A DNA stretch of 64,000 bases from Hepsetus odoe (Eukaryota; Chordata; Actinopteri; Characiformes; Hepsetidae), in contig CM029367.1 of assembly GCA_017165825.1 (NCBI GenBank), forward strand, positions 458,863 through 522,862. Reading direction: 5' to 3'. Made by a program: the position numbers and the translations under genes. How positions within the stretch are numbered: the stretch's first letter is position 1; each line of letters opens with the position of its first letter. Below the pieces are notes generated by a model. It was not told the DNA's origin, ran no database searches, and saw nothing but the letters and a program-made list of their open reading frames with translations. This document shows, in pieces, positions 43,290 to 54,824 of this stretch.

Positions 43290-43980
43290 GCGCATCCAGG
43301 GCGTTGAGGGGGTCCGGTTTGGTGGGCTCAGGATTGGGTCTCTGCTTTTTGCAGATGACGTTGTCCTGTTGGCCTCATCATGCCGTGACCTTCAGCACTC
43401 TCTGGATCGGTTCGCAGCCGAGTGTGAAGCGGCTGGGATGAGAATCAGCACCTCTAAATCTGAGGCCATGGTCCTCAGTCGGAAAAGGGTGGAATGCCCT
43501 CTCAGGATTGGGAGTGAGACCTTGCCCCAAGTGGAGGAGTTTAAGTATCTCGGAATCTTGTTCACGAGTGAGGGTAAAATGGAGCGGGAGATCGACAGGC
43601 GGATCGGGGCAGCTTCTGCAGTGATGCGGGCTCTGCATCGGTCCGTCATGGTGAAGAAGGAGCTGAGCCAGAAGGCAAAGCTCTCAATTTACCGGTCGAT
43701 CTACGTTCCCACCCTCACCTATGGTCACGAGCTGTGGGTAGTGACCGAAAGAACGAGATCGCGAATACAAGCGGCTGAAATGAGTTTCCTCCGCAGGGTG
43801 TCTGGACTCTCCCTTAGAGATAGGGTGAGAAGCTCAGCCATCCGGGAGGGGCTCAAAGTAGAGCCGCTGCTCCTCCGCATCGAGAGGAGTCAGATGAGGT
43901 GGCTCGGGCATCTGATTAGGATGCCCCCTGGACGCCTCCCTGGTTCTGTTCTGCATTTTATTTACTTGCTCTCAGTTTGA
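43273..43980 (+). pseudogene. Rex3 RT catalytic loop and C-terminal domain (copy 1)
   Basis: Contains RIGSLLFADDVVLLASS (the FADD catalytic box), ECEAAGMRISTSKSEAMVLS, VEEFKYLGILFTSEGKMERE, YVPTLTYGHELWVVTERTRS and MSFLRRVSGLSLRDRVRSS. The element-derived reading ends at PPGRLPG (43949). The remaining residues to the stop come from flanking sequence. Confidence 0.9.
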
Positions 43981-44043
43981 ATAAGAAGTAGAGATGCTGC
44001 TGGGTTTTGTTTGTAATGGAGGGTCCATGAGGAGAAGAAAGAG

Positions 44044-44304
44044 AAAGTGAAGTGAAAGTGACTATTCTTGTCATTGCGAGATCACAGCACAGTACACAGT
44101 GAACAACAAAATTGGACCTCTGCATTTAACCCATACACTCAAACACCGTGCAGCAGGGGGAAGCTATTGAAAGCGCCCGGGGAGCAGTGACAGGGACGGT
44201 ACATTGCTCAAGGGTACCTCAGGGCAACCTACTGGTGAGGGAATTGAACCCACAATCTTCCGATGTAGAGACAACTCCCTCACCACTTGGCCACCGCTGC
44301 CCAA
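44044..44304 (-). mobile_element. tRNA-derived SINE
   Basis: Same family as 19344-19616: plus strand GAAAGTGACTATTCTTGTCA ... CCACTTGGCCACCGCTGCCC. The B-box position reads GGGTTCAATTCC on the minus strand. Confidence 0.85.
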
Positions 44305-45171
44305 GAAGGTTCCTGTATTTCTGTTCTGAATTTAAATGTACAAAGAAGACTTTAAAGACTGAAGAGATGGAGGAGAAATCTAGAATCTGTGTTCTCCAAA
44401 CAGCTAAGATAACATCAACTACTGTTCACACCCTGAACTGTTCTGGATCCTTTTCACTGCATTAGTGTTTGTTTGTGTTTATTCTGATGTCAGTTTGTTG
44501 TTTAGTTCCTGAAAGAGACTCACTGCTCAGATAAACCCCTTTAAAGTGTTAAGGGTACTAAGACCTTTACACAGGGCTCTATGGGCCGTTGTGTCGATCT
44601 TTTACTGTAATGTTTCGGTCATTTAGAAGCTTTTCTGTTGCTCAGACCATGTTAGTTTCACACACTATCAAGAGACAAATGAGGATAAAAAGGAGATACA
44701 TGGTTTTCTTTGAAGGTCGAGCACGTATTTTCAGTCAGTGTTTTAATCTGAACTCTGGCTGTAAGAACATTTACAAAATGAAAATGAACCATATTTTTTA
44801 GATATTTAACTGGAGAGGATCAGCTCTAAAATTAGACTTTACACAAGTATTCACACCCCTTCCACATGAACATCTGGAACTATTTCTGTAGTAGCAGCTT
44901 TAAATCTCCTGGAGTGACGTGTGGAGCACTTTACATTCTTCAGAAGTGATGTTGCACGTTTTTAATTGCAGAATTTATACAAAGCTTCTCAACTGGTGAC
45001 CTCAAATAACACAAGTAATTACTCTAAGGTGATATGAGATTTTACCCAGCAACCACCATCTTCCTGAAGAACTGTTTTAGAGAAGTGGCACAAAAGTGGT
45101 TTTTCACCTTTGAAAAATAAGTGTCACATGTTGTTCCTGTTCCTGATTCTGAAGGGCCATTTCTTCTGGAT
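44305..45171. other. intergenic, duplicated relative of 37340-37590
   Basis: Blocks TTTACACAGGGCT, TCTTTTACTGTAA, CATGTTAGTTTCACACACTA, GAGCACGTATTTTCAGTCAG and AGATATTTAACTGGAG are shared in order with 37350-37590, so the duplicated unit extends upstream of modules B and C. No gene recognised. Confidence 0.6.
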
Positions 45172-45335
45172 GGTGGCGGTCTAGTGGTAGGATACTCTCC
45201 TGTGGACCAAGAGGTCTCAGGTTTGAATTGCACCTTCAGCACCATCACCACTGGGTTCCTGAGTAAAACCCTGAACCTTCAGTTTCTCCACGAGACTGTC
45301 CCTGTAATCAGGTCCAAGATTACAGTAAAGTGAAA
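45172..45335 (+). mobile_element. second-family SINE, tail missing
   Basis: GGATGGTGGCGGTCTAGTGG head, TCTCAGGTTTGAATTGC at the B-box position, then a CACTGGGTTCCTGAGTAAAA block as in 36830-36850. The unique TAAATG tail is absent. Confidence 0.65.
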
Positions 45336-45811
45336 AAGTGTTTAATCCCAGAATAATCTCAGAAGAACAACAATAACAGGGACTTTACACAAGACGGTTA
45401 AAGCTTTATGTTTCAGTTTGATCATTAAAAACTGGAATTATAGGAATTCACTTGGAAGCTTTGTTGGTCTGATCATCTGAAAGTTTCTCACAGTTTAAAG
45501 GATGGTTGATGTTCTTAAATCATAAAAAAGAAGACTTTGGAGGTCTTTGGGACAGTTTTGAAGGTTTTGATTGATAATATTACAGACTGAACTGACCAGT
45601 TTGAGGCACTTTCTGCTGAAAGGGTGAGCAAGAGTTCAGACTTTTACACCAAAGAAAAATAAAGAAAAAGTGAAAGGAGTGAAAGACGATCCAGCTGGGA
45701 AACTGAGTCAGAGTCTGATGGAGTTTTCAGGAAAAAAGGGCTCAGTTATGAATCCTGACTGCACATTTCTGTTTTTCTACATTTTATAAAATTCTGAAAT
45801 TCATTCATTTA

Positions 45812-46766
45812 CACTGCGCAGAAAAATTAAAGGAACCCTTTATAATGAGATTTTAGTATCAAGTCAGTTAAAGTTTTGGGATGTTGATCTGGTCGGTTCA
45901 GTACCAGTGTCAGCTGTTTTGGTGTTGATGAAATTAACAACAGGGTCACTAAAGGGGCAACAATGAGCACAGATGAGAGCAGGTTCACTCTGAGCTCATG
46001 TGACAGATGTGAAAGTGTGTGGAGAAGCTGTGGGGAACGTTCTGCTGCAACAGTGTTCAGCATGATGGGTTTGGTGGGTCAGTGTTGGTCTGGGGAGGCA
46101 GATCCATAGGAGGGACCTACAGACCAGTACAGGATAAACGATGCACCCTGACTACCATTAGGTATGGGGGTGAAAACCCTAGACCCATTGTTAGACCCTT
46201 CACTGGTGCAGTGGGTCCCGAGTTCCTCCTGGTGATGATAATGTGGCCTCATGTGGCAAGAGTCTGCAAGCAGCTCCTGGAGGATGATGGAATTTAAGCC
46301 ATCGACTGGCCTCCACGCTCGCCTGACCTAAATCCAATAGAACATCTCTGGATCATCATGTTTAGGTCCATCCGATGCTGCGACCTCAAACTGTCTAGGA
46401 GCTCAGTGATGCCCTGGTCAGGATCTGGGAGGAGATACTCCAGGACACCATCCGTTAACTCATAAGGTGCCCTGACTTTATCAGGCATGCATACAAGGAC
46501 ATGGGGCCCATACAAACTACTGAGGATCATTTTGAGTTGCTGCAATATTTTCAGCAGATTGGACTCCAGCAGCATCAGTTCTTCAGTTTAAATTCCTTGG
46601 TGACTGAATGAAGCCCTCTGTAGGTTCATAATTTTTTATTTTAATCAAATAATGTGGCCTTTTGTTCCTAACACATCACCCATTCCACACCAGTGTGGAG
46701 ATCCAGCAGGATTTTTTTTATTAGATCCAATGTTTTCAAAGTGCCCCTTTAATTTTTTTTGCAGTG
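45812..46766 (-). mobile_element. Tc1-like element, 955 bp, degenerate
   Basis: Termini CACTGCGCAGAAAAATTAAA (left) and, reversed, CACTGCAAAAAAAATTAAAG (right), flanked by TA duplications (45810-45811 and 46767-46768). The unoccupied site survives in module D (ATTAATTTATTAAAGTGTG near 59395). Transposase remnants include the Asp-region DESRFTLSS-like text near 45975 and TTCACTGGTGCAGTGGGTCC later. The enzyme is broken. Strand is uncertain because the remnants read on the plus strand. Confidence 0.8.
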
Positions 46767-46857
46767 TATTAGAGTGTGAGAAACCCTGATAATCAGTTCT
46801 GTATGTCACAAAAATCAGATCAGTTTTTTGGCACTCTTCCCCTTCTCTTCACAAGAC

Positions 46858-46865
46858 TATATTTA
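46858..46865 (+). promoter_or_regulatory. candidate TATA box, module C gene
   Basis: TATATTTA in the context CTTCACAAGACTATATTTAG. The equivalent in module D is CTTCACAAGATTATATATAG. About 90 bp downstream both have the donor TTACA|GTAAGTCTC. Conservation between copies of different age hints at a real promoter. Confidence 0.4.
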
Positions 46866-46884
46866 GTGCGGGAGAGGAACTTGT

Positions 46885-46954
46885 TTTCTTGCAGAAGTGA
46901 ACTTTGTGTCGTTGCCTCTGGTCCTCCAGCGTTTCTCCTGAGTGTCTTCTTACA
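46885..46954 (+). other. putative non-coding first exon, module C
   Basis: From about 27 bp after the TATA-like motif to the GTAAGT donor at 46955; shares GAAGTGAACTTTGTGTCGTT and GCCTCTG-TCCTCCAGCG with module D. The first acceptor-like CTTCCAACAG is only 26 bp after the donor, too short for an intron. The likely acceptor is near 47427 (TCTCCAACAG). Confidence 0.3.
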
Positions 46955-47990
46955 GTAAGTCTCAACTTTTCTTCCAACAGAGATTAAAGAACAGAATGAA
47001 GTTTAAGAAGAGAAAACCAGAATCTCTATACAGTACAGACAGAATTCACTGGTTTTACAGCAGCTGGACTGGATCATGAGATTTTTATTTTTTATGGCTT
47101 CATATTTTACCTACTGTTCCTCCTCCAACACTTACTACTTATTTTTATTTTATTTTATTAATACTTAATACAAAGCAAGTTTATTTTTATAGCCTGTTAT
47201 AAAACACAGAGGTTCAGAAAAAAAAAATAGTAGTAACTGATAGTTTTTTGCTTTTTAAAAAAATGATAATAGTTTGGTCAATTTTTGGTCGATCAGAACA
47301 GACTGGTTCCAGTAAGGTTTTGAATAAAGACCATTTACAGCCTGAAAAATGTATTAAATATCAAACCTATACTTTATCAACTTTAATGTGTCTCTACTGT
47401 TAACTGGTGCGTTTAATCTCCAACAGCAGCTGCTGGGACCAAAGCAGCAGCTCCAGTTCTACCACAGTGAAGTCCATCAGGACTCTCACAGCTGTGGCTT
47501 AACTGGGATTATCACTGAAGCACCTTCTCCAAGGAGGTTTGATCCATTGCTGCAGTGTTACTCCACCTTCAACAACAGATCTATAAGAAGACACCATAAC
47601 AAACACAGCTGAGCAACCACACTGTTTTAAACACTCAGGTTCAACACAAGTAAAACCAAAAGACTCACATTCCCTGTTAGAGATGATTCATCTCACACAG
47701 ACCAGCTCACGGTTGGTCAAGCTGAAGCTCCTGCTGGACAACAGGATACAGATGAACATCAGAACACAAGTGGAAAGTCACTCAGAAGAAAGCCTCAAAG
47801 AAGCAAATCTTTAAATAAGCTCATAAATTTTGCTTTATTTTCTACAACAGATGTAAATAATGGACCTCAACCCCCTACAGCAGCTCACACAGCATCACCA
47901 ACCCAGAGCTGATCCACACACAGTCAACCAACACTGCAGAGGGTTTATCCAGGGTGGACAGGAGACTGTGATTGTGTTAGAGTTTAAATA

Positions 47991-48439
47991 TAACTATTCA
48001 GGTCCACTTTGTTGGAGGTGTCTGGACAGAACATTTTAAGTCAGTTCTCAGGTTGGGACCAATATTTCAGACTGAGAACACACTTCTCATCAGGTCACAG
48101 CTCAGGAACTCAGACAAGGTTTTACAGACCAGAACCCTCTGAACAGAAAACCACAGTGTGTGTGTGTGTGTGTGTGTACACGTTATCCTTTGCACATCAC
48201 ATCACACAGGCTTGTGTGGAAGACAAGAACCAATTTCAGGTGAATTAAAGCTCCAGGTTCAATACAGTTAATCCAGAAGCTGATTGTTTTAGTGCTTTTT
48301 TTGTGTAAGAAGATCCTGGATTTCAGGCAGACCCAGCATGTGCACAAAAATCCCCCTCCGCCTTGACCTTCAACACCACCACTCCTCAGGGGAGTGTTCA
48401 GAGGGCCCTAAAATTTATACTAAGCTGACACATTTCCAG
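47991..48439. other. intergenic with GT tract
   Basis: Holds a (GT)n run at 48156-48177. No gene recognised. It includes CTCAGGTTGGGACCAATATT and neighbouring unique sequence. Confidence 0.5.
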
Positions 48440-48730
48440 ATCTTTTAACTTTAATCAGCTTCTACAGTTGCACCATAGTGTCCTTCCTGACCAGCAGGTC
48501 CTGTTCTGGTAGCTGTTCAGTGCAGACCAGGAAAGCTCTGCAGAACGTTCAAAAGATCGTTGGCAATGAGTTTCCACCAAATCCAGACATCTACACCACG
48601 TTTCAGATGGAAGACAGGCTGCATAAGGATAGACAAAAGTCTTCTTGCTACAGGACATTTCTCCTTCCTGCAGGGACACCCACTGCCTCCATCCATTGAG
48701 ACTGCTTAACAAACTGCATCCAAAGAGCAA
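48440..48730 (+). mobile_element. L2-like LINE ORF2 C-terminal fragment
   Basis: Reads VQTRKALQNVQKIVGNE, then PDIYTTFQMEDRLHKD and LLPAGTPTASIH, the C-terminal tail of L2-like reverse transcriptases (RKALQ..VK...G, DIYT, SLLPSGRRYRSI in intact copies). Frameshifts separate the blocks. Confidence 0.7.
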
Positions 48731-49061
48731 CCCTGATCATGTCACCATCACTTTACTTTTACAGACAGTCATCACTTCCTTCTTCTGCAATTCATGTACT
48801 TTATGAACCCTTTTCTGTTTATACCGTGCAGCTTGTTTTTTTTTATTTATCTCAGTTTGTAAGTCTGTATTTACTGAACTCAGACTGAATGCGTTAAATG
48901 TGTCTGAACAGTTCAGTCTGTGGAGGCGTTTGAGTAAAAAGCTCAAGGCACACGTTCCAGTTCACACAACAATAAATCTTGAATATTGAGCAAAAAGTTA
49001 CAAAAAATACAAGAACATCCTGCAGAAGACATGAAAAAAAGAAAAGAAAAGAAAGAAAGAA
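48731..49061. other. spacer before Rex3 copy 2
   Basis: No gene. It ends in an AGAAAGAAAGA run that is repeated after the Rex3 3' end (52103-52113), a likely target duplication of that insertion. Confidence 0.55.
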
Positions 49062-52000
49062 CCTCCTCCTTGAACCGGCCACCTTATGGTGGTGGAGGGG
49101 TTTGCGTGTCCCAATGATCCTGGGAGCTATGTTGTCCGGGCTTTATGCCTGGTAGGGGGCAAATCAAGGCAACAGGTCCTAGGTGAGGGAAGTAGACAAA
49201 GAGCGTGTTCAGACCTCTTATGATGAACAAAAACTTTGAAGACATTTACATTTACATTTATGGCATTTAGCAGACGCTCTTATCCAGAGCGACTTACATG
49301 TCCTAATTAAAGGACGTTAAATAAAGACGTTCTCCCTCGCCCGGACGTGGGTCACCGGGGCCTCCCTCTGGAGCCAGGCCTGGAGGTGGGGCCTGCTGGC
49401 GAAGTGCCTGGTGGTCGGGCCTTCACCCATAAATCTCGGCCGCTCAGCCCGGCAGGCAACGTGGGTCCCTCTCTTCCCATGGGCCTAACGCACCTGTGGG
49501 AGGGGCCAAAGAGGTCGGGTGCTAGAGCTGGGCGGCCGAAACGGGTTCTTTGGCGGTCCGACCGGCTGCAGAAGCTGGCTCTAGGGACGTGAACGCCACC
49601 TCTGGTGGGGAAGGAGTCCAGCTAGTGCGCGCAGGCCGAGCAGTTCCAGCCAGATATAGTTGGACTCACCGACGCACAGCTTGGGACTCTGGAACCAGTC
49701 TCCTTGGAGAGGGGCTGGACTCTTTCCACTCCTGAGTTGCGCCACATCGTGAGGCAGGCGCCGAAAGGTGTGGGCATACCCATGCCCTACCGGCTTGGGG
49801 TCAGTACATTGGGGTTTACCCTGCAGATGAGGGTGGCGGCCCTCCGTCGGGTCGGGGATGGGTCCTTAGTGCTGGCCTGGCGCGAGGCACAAACAGCACT
49901 CTGATCACTCCACTCCTTTCTGGGGTCTCTGGAGGGGGCGCTAGAGAGCGTCTCCTGGTGACTCCATTGTTCTGCTGGGGGACATCAATGCTCACGTGGG
50001 TAATGATGCAGACACCTGGAAGCGCGAATTGGGAGGACTGGCCCCGATCGAACCAGAGCGGTAAGCTTGTTATTGGGATTCCCTTTGTGCTCGCCACGAT
50101 TGTCCATGTTCCAACACCATGGCCCAGTATAAGGATCATATGCACCTGGCACCAGGGACACCCTAGGCCGCAGGTTCAATGATAGACTTTGTGGTCGTAA
50201 TATCGGACTTTGCGGCCCCAAGGTCTGGACACACCGATAAAGAGAGGGCGGAGCTGTCAACCGACCATCACCTGGTGGTGAGTTGGCTTCGTTGGTGTCA
50301 GTCAGCCGGTCAGACCTAGTAGGCCCAAACGTATCGTGAGGGTCTGGGAACGTCTGAGTCCCTGTCAGGACAGCTTCAACTCCCACCTCCACAAAGCTTT
50401 AACCACGTCCCGGGAGGTGGGGTATTGAGTCTGAATGGATCATGTTCCGCGTCATTGTCAAGGCGGTTGGACCGGGAGCTGTGGCCGGAGGTGGTTGGTG
50501 CCTGTCATGTGGCAACCTAGAACCCATTGGTGACACCAGCAGTGAGGGATGCCAAGCTGAAGAAGGAGTCCTACCGGGCCTTTTTGGCCAGTAACCCGAG
50601 GCAGCTGATAGGCGACAGGCCGCCGAATGCGTGCTCTGGTGGTTGCTGAGGCAAAAACTGGCATGGGAGTGAGTTTGGAGAGGCCATGGAGAAGGACTTC
50701 CAGAGGGCTTCGAGAAATTCTGGTCCACCATCCGGCGTCTCAGAGGGGAAAGAAGTGCACTGTCAACACAGTGTATAGTGGGGATGGTACGCTGCTGGAC
50801 TCCGACTCGACGCTAGGGGTCGGTGGGGGAGTACTTCTCAAGACCTCCTTAATTCCACCAACATGCCTCTCTCCGGAGTGGAGGAAGCAGAGCCTGTGGG
50901 ACATAGAGGTGACTCTTCCATCTCTGAGTCGAGGGCTGCTGGGCAGGTCAAAAACCTTGTGGCAGGGCTCCAGGAGTGGATGAGATCCGGGCCCAGAGTT
51001 CCTCAAGGCTCTGATGCCAGACTGTCGTGGCTGACACGCCTGTAACATCGCATGGACATCGGGACAGTGTCTCTGGATTGGCAAAAACGGGGTGGTGGTA
51101 TCCTCTTAAGAAAGGAATGAGGTGTGTTCCAATTATCTAGGGATCACACTTCTCAGCCTCCCGGGAAAGTCTATTCAGGGTCCTGGAAAGGAGGGTCCGC
51201 TGGAGAGTCGAACCTTAATCCAGGAGGAGAATGGTTTTCGGGCCCAGGTCGCGGGAACAGTGGATCAGCTCTACACTTAGCAGGGTCCTGAGGGTATGGA
51301 GTTTGCTCAACCAGTTTACATGTGCTTTGGTGGACTTGTAGAAGGCATTCAATCGCGGTCCCTCGGGGCTCCTGTGGGGGTACCGAGTGGTATCGGATTC
51401 CCTGTTATACTGTCCCTGCAACCGTGCTGGGGAGCTAGTCCGTATTGCCGCAGTAAGTCGGACCTGTTCCGGTGAGAGGGTTGGACTTCACAGGGCTGCC
51501 TCATCACCGATCCTGTTCCATAACTTTATGGACAGGGATTTCTCGCACAGCCAGGGCGTTGAGGGGGTCCGTTTGCGGCCTAGGACTGGTCTCTGCTTTT
51601 GCAGACGATTTGAACCTGTTGGCCTATCATGTCAGTGACCTTTCAGCACTCTGGATTGGTTCGCAGTCGAAAGTGTGAAGCGCTGGGATGAGAATCAACA
51701 GCACTCTAAATCTGAGGCCATGGTCCTCAGTCGGATGGTCATAGGGTGTCTGGACTTCCTTAGAGATAGGGTGAGAAGCTCAGCGCCATCCGGGAGTGGG
51801 CTCAGTAGAGCCGCTGCTCCTCCGCAGACGTAAGAGGAGTCGATGAGGTGGCTCGCATCTGATTAGATGCCCTCTGACGCCTCCCTGGTGAGGCGTTCCG
51901 GGCACGTCCCACCAGAAAGAGACCCCAGGGAAGACGCAGGACACGCTGGAGAGACTATGTCTCTCGGCTGGCCTGGGAACGCCTTGATCCACTTGAGGAG

Positions 52001-52103
52001 CTGAAGAAGTGGCCGAGAGAGGGAAGTCTGGGCACCCCTGCTGGAGCTGCTGCCCCCACGACCCGACCTCGGATAAGCGGAAGAAAATGGATGGATGGAT
52101 GAA
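49062..52103 (+). mobile_element. Rex3 retrotransposon, copy 2, full length but indel-rich
   Basis: Has both ends: CTCCTCCTTGAACCGGCCAC at the start and GGATAAGCGGAAGAAAATGG with a GGATGGATGGATG tail at 52070-52101, the GATG tail reported for Rex3. It is collinear with copy 1 and also carries the ~90-bp endonuclease segment missing from copy 1. A region between about 51,730 and 51,750 lacks roughly 280 bp present in copy 1. No long frame survives because of many 1-4 base indels. A SINE tail is inserted at 49245-49322. Flanking AGAAAGAAAGA duplications fit the insertion. Confidence 0.88.
49245..49322 (-). mobile_element. SINE tail inserted in Rex3 copy 2
   Basis: Plus strand TTTACATTTACATTTATGGC then ATTTAGCAGACGCTCTTATC, the complement of the TAAATG-type SINE tail at 36895-36930. 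Copy 1 reads straight through this place (ACTTTGGAAGACGTTCTCCC), so the insertion is private to copy 2. Confidence 0.85.
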
Positions 52104-53504
52104 GAAAGAAAGAGCCAATTCTATTTACGTTTTATAAACATGTTTAGCCTCATTGACTCTCATTGTATTAAAACGGGCTCGAGAGCTCCCTCTAGTGTTT
52201 GTTGTTCATTTTTGGAAGAACAGGAGCTGAAGTGACTCCTAAACTGATTCATTTAACCTAACCTTAAGACTTCCAACACATTGAAATCTGTTCATTCCAC
52301 TTTCACCAAATTCTGCAAGATGTCTCATAAACTGTCTCTGAAAGTGGGACTGGACTCAGTAGCAGTGCTGGGTGACAGTGCAGAGACCTTTAGAGAGACA
52401 GGAGATCAAATTTAAGAAGGACCACATGGATCAGGATGGAAGAAAATCAACTACAGCACAGCCTGACCTGCAGAAACAACACATTCAAAGAGAGTGAAAA
52501 AGGAAAAGTGTCCTGCGTTCTGATGATCGTCACTGCTCAGATGAACACATTTGAAGTCTTTAAAGATTTTAAAACAGGACAGTATGAGCTGTTGTGTGCT
52601 TATATCTCTGATTCAAGCACTGAAGTCTCTGTCAGAAGGAGACACGAATCTCTATTTAGTGGTGATTTTACAGGATGAAGTGAAGGTTTTTTTTTAAATG
52701 TTGTTGAAAAAATAGAATAATGAAGGAGATATGTGGTTTCCTGTGGAGCAAATATTTTGCTCGTGGTGGTTAAATATTTTTCTATTTCCTTTCTCCAAAA
52801 TTCAGTTTGAAAGGGACAAAGTCGTTGGAAGATTCATAGTCATAGTTATTATAGGGAGTCTGGGATAAGTAGCTTGTTGTCCATAATGAATATCCATGAT
52901 CATCTTTCATTCATTTTTCAGTAGATGGATTTTTGTCCTCAAGAGCTTCAAGTTCTTCCGAGCTCTGCTTCCAAGCTCTGCTCTCAAAGCTACATAGAAC
53001 CAACAAACAGGATTTGGACAGTAGTTCTAAAGAAAACTAGTCTCTGTTTAACCAAGACAAAAGTTTATTCCATTCTGAAACAAGCTGGACTTTCTACACT
53101 GGGGCACCAGGTTTCCACCAAGAAGGACATGATCATAACTGATCCAAACACAACCCTGTGGCACGAGCTAGAGACTGAGGAGATCCACTCCAGAGCTGAA
53201 CCACAGAGTGTCCAGTAACTCTGTAGTGGGTTTGTCCTGAGTTGACTTCCAGGAGACACTGGTGGAGATGATCTTTGAGTAGAGGTGGACAATATTATAA
53301 TGCAAACCTGTACTTCAAATAACTGACACAAAAGCCCACTTCCTGGTGTTCCATACTTATCACCAGAATGGAGGACATTTATAAATAACCTCTTTATCCC
53401 CTGCTTTCTTCACAATCAGAACAACTTTATTCATCCTGAGAGAAATTGTTCAAACGAGCTGGTTAGAGTTACTAGCTGTGTTGTCTGCTATGGAAAGTGT
53501 AAAT

Positions 53505-54033
53505 TGTAAGAGCCCTACCCCGACGGGGCACTAGGGGGAGCCAAACCGCTGTTGGGAGACCAGCCAATCAGGCACGGTGATCAGCAGTGATGCGGTTCAT
53601 CTGTGCTCTGGCTTATTTAAAGGGAGAGAAAACAATTCAGAGTTGCTGGGTCAGAGTTGTTGACTCAGACGGTAATTTGGTAAAGATCCTGGGTTTTCTT
53701 CGGTCTCCCTGTCTTTGCAGTTTATACAGTTCAGCACCCTGACCCCTTGGCTGGTTGTGTTGACTGACGCTGCACCTTCCCTTCTGAGTTTCTCAAGTTT
53801 CTTTTTTCTACAACGTTCAAGCTCAAACGCTCACCTGTTTTGAGCATTTTGTTTTCCTTTTTTTTTTTTTTTTTGGTTTTCTCCTGTTTTGAGATGTTTA
53901 TTTTCAACCTGTTTTTGGCTTGATTATGGTTGCTCTGCTTTGGTGCATTTTGGGTGCTGGCAGCTTCTGGTACTGCATTTGGGGTCCAAACCCCGTGTCG
54001 CTCCCTGCGTTCAGAGTGGGTCACACCGTCACA
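53505..54033 (+). mobile_element. solo LTR, 529 bp
   Basis: Starts TGTAAGAGCCC and ends CACCGTCACA, with 5-bp TAAAT duplications at 53500-53504 and 54034-54038. Module Z has the empty site at the same place (GACTAAATGAAACC near 26068). A TATA-like TTATTTAAAGGG at 53609 suggests plus orientation. A T-run lies near 53860. The parent family (Gypsy, BEL or ERV) cannot be told without an interior. Confidence 0.85.
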
Positions 54034-54824
54034 TAAATGAAACCTCTCTCAAACTTCATGATTACAGGAGGAAGCCCTCAGCGATACTAAGCTACACATT
54101 CCGCATGTCCTAGCTCAATAAAACATAATAAAAAAAAGACACCGCACAAAGCAACTGCAGCGCCCGAGCAATAGAGGCAGACCTGAGACCATTCAGTGTT
54201 TAACATCACTGAAGTAATTTCTTCATTTTAATGCGGGGTTAACTGATGTGACTGAATTTGACTGAATAATCTCCTGATTTGGGCTTGAAGTACGTGTGAA
54301 GGTGAAGTACATGAACCCTGCTTTTGTGTGAAAGATGAAGAGAATACAGTCTGTAATCTGCTACAATATATATGGTGAAGCAGGATTTCCATTTACTTTT
54401 CTGCTGGATGGACAAACACACCCACCGTCCTGCAGCTTAAAGAGAATAAACAGAAAAAGAGAAAAATAAAGATCTAAAGTTCATGAATCAACCAGTGTGG
54501 AGACTCTTTAATCACAGGCGAATTACTAAACACGGTTCTGTTTTCTGGACATAGAGAGTGTATCTGAATATAAAGATCTCTCAATAAACCTCCAGAAATA
54601 TGAAGATTTGTTTGCTCCCCTGTGTTTCTTCTAGTTCAGCTGCAGAGCAGGGGTCTCAAATGTGGGTCCCTAGGTTGGAACACCAATATTTTTCCATAAT
54701 AATAATCAATGTTTAACTTCACTGAATACATGATCACTGAATTAATGATCATCGCTGAATACATCATCATCGCTGAGTAAATGATCACTTTTGTGTCAGG
54801 TTGAATAACTTTCCTATTTTAAAG

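Larger units (their letters stand above)
40892..43949 (+). mobile_element. Rex3 (RTE clade) non-LTR retrotransposon, copy 1, 3'-truncated
   Basis: Starts CCTCCTTGAACCGCCACCTT, as copy 2 does, and ends at CGCCTCCCTGG, about 160 bp short of the 3' end seen in copy 2. Two 20-21 bp sites near 42788 and 43232 match the widely used Rex3 PCR primers (recalled) with one mismatch each, which supports the family name. It keeps long endonuclease and RT frames with few disruptions, so it is younger than copy 2 or under-decayed. The GATG tail is absent. Confidence 0.88.
45700..47990 (+). repeat. module C of the duplicated unit
   Basis: The left part (GGCTCAGTTATGAA ... CTGAAATTCATT) and the part after the Tc1 insert (AGTGTGAGAAACCCT ... 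CAGACAGAATTCACTGG) match module D at 59330-59690. The terminal-exon part (47430-47915) matches module A. Its frame is broken by an early TAA (47581-47583) and a base loss near 47690. It ends with CAACCCAGAGCTGATCCACA. Confidence 0.75.

Noticed and set aside
46955..46980. 26-bp intron between GTAAGT and CTTCCAACAG in module C
   Set aside because: Too short for vertebrate splicing; the acceptor near 47427 is more plausible.
53505..54033. Part of a host promoter or exon
   Set aside because: The TAAAT duplication and the empty site in module Z show that it is an insertion.
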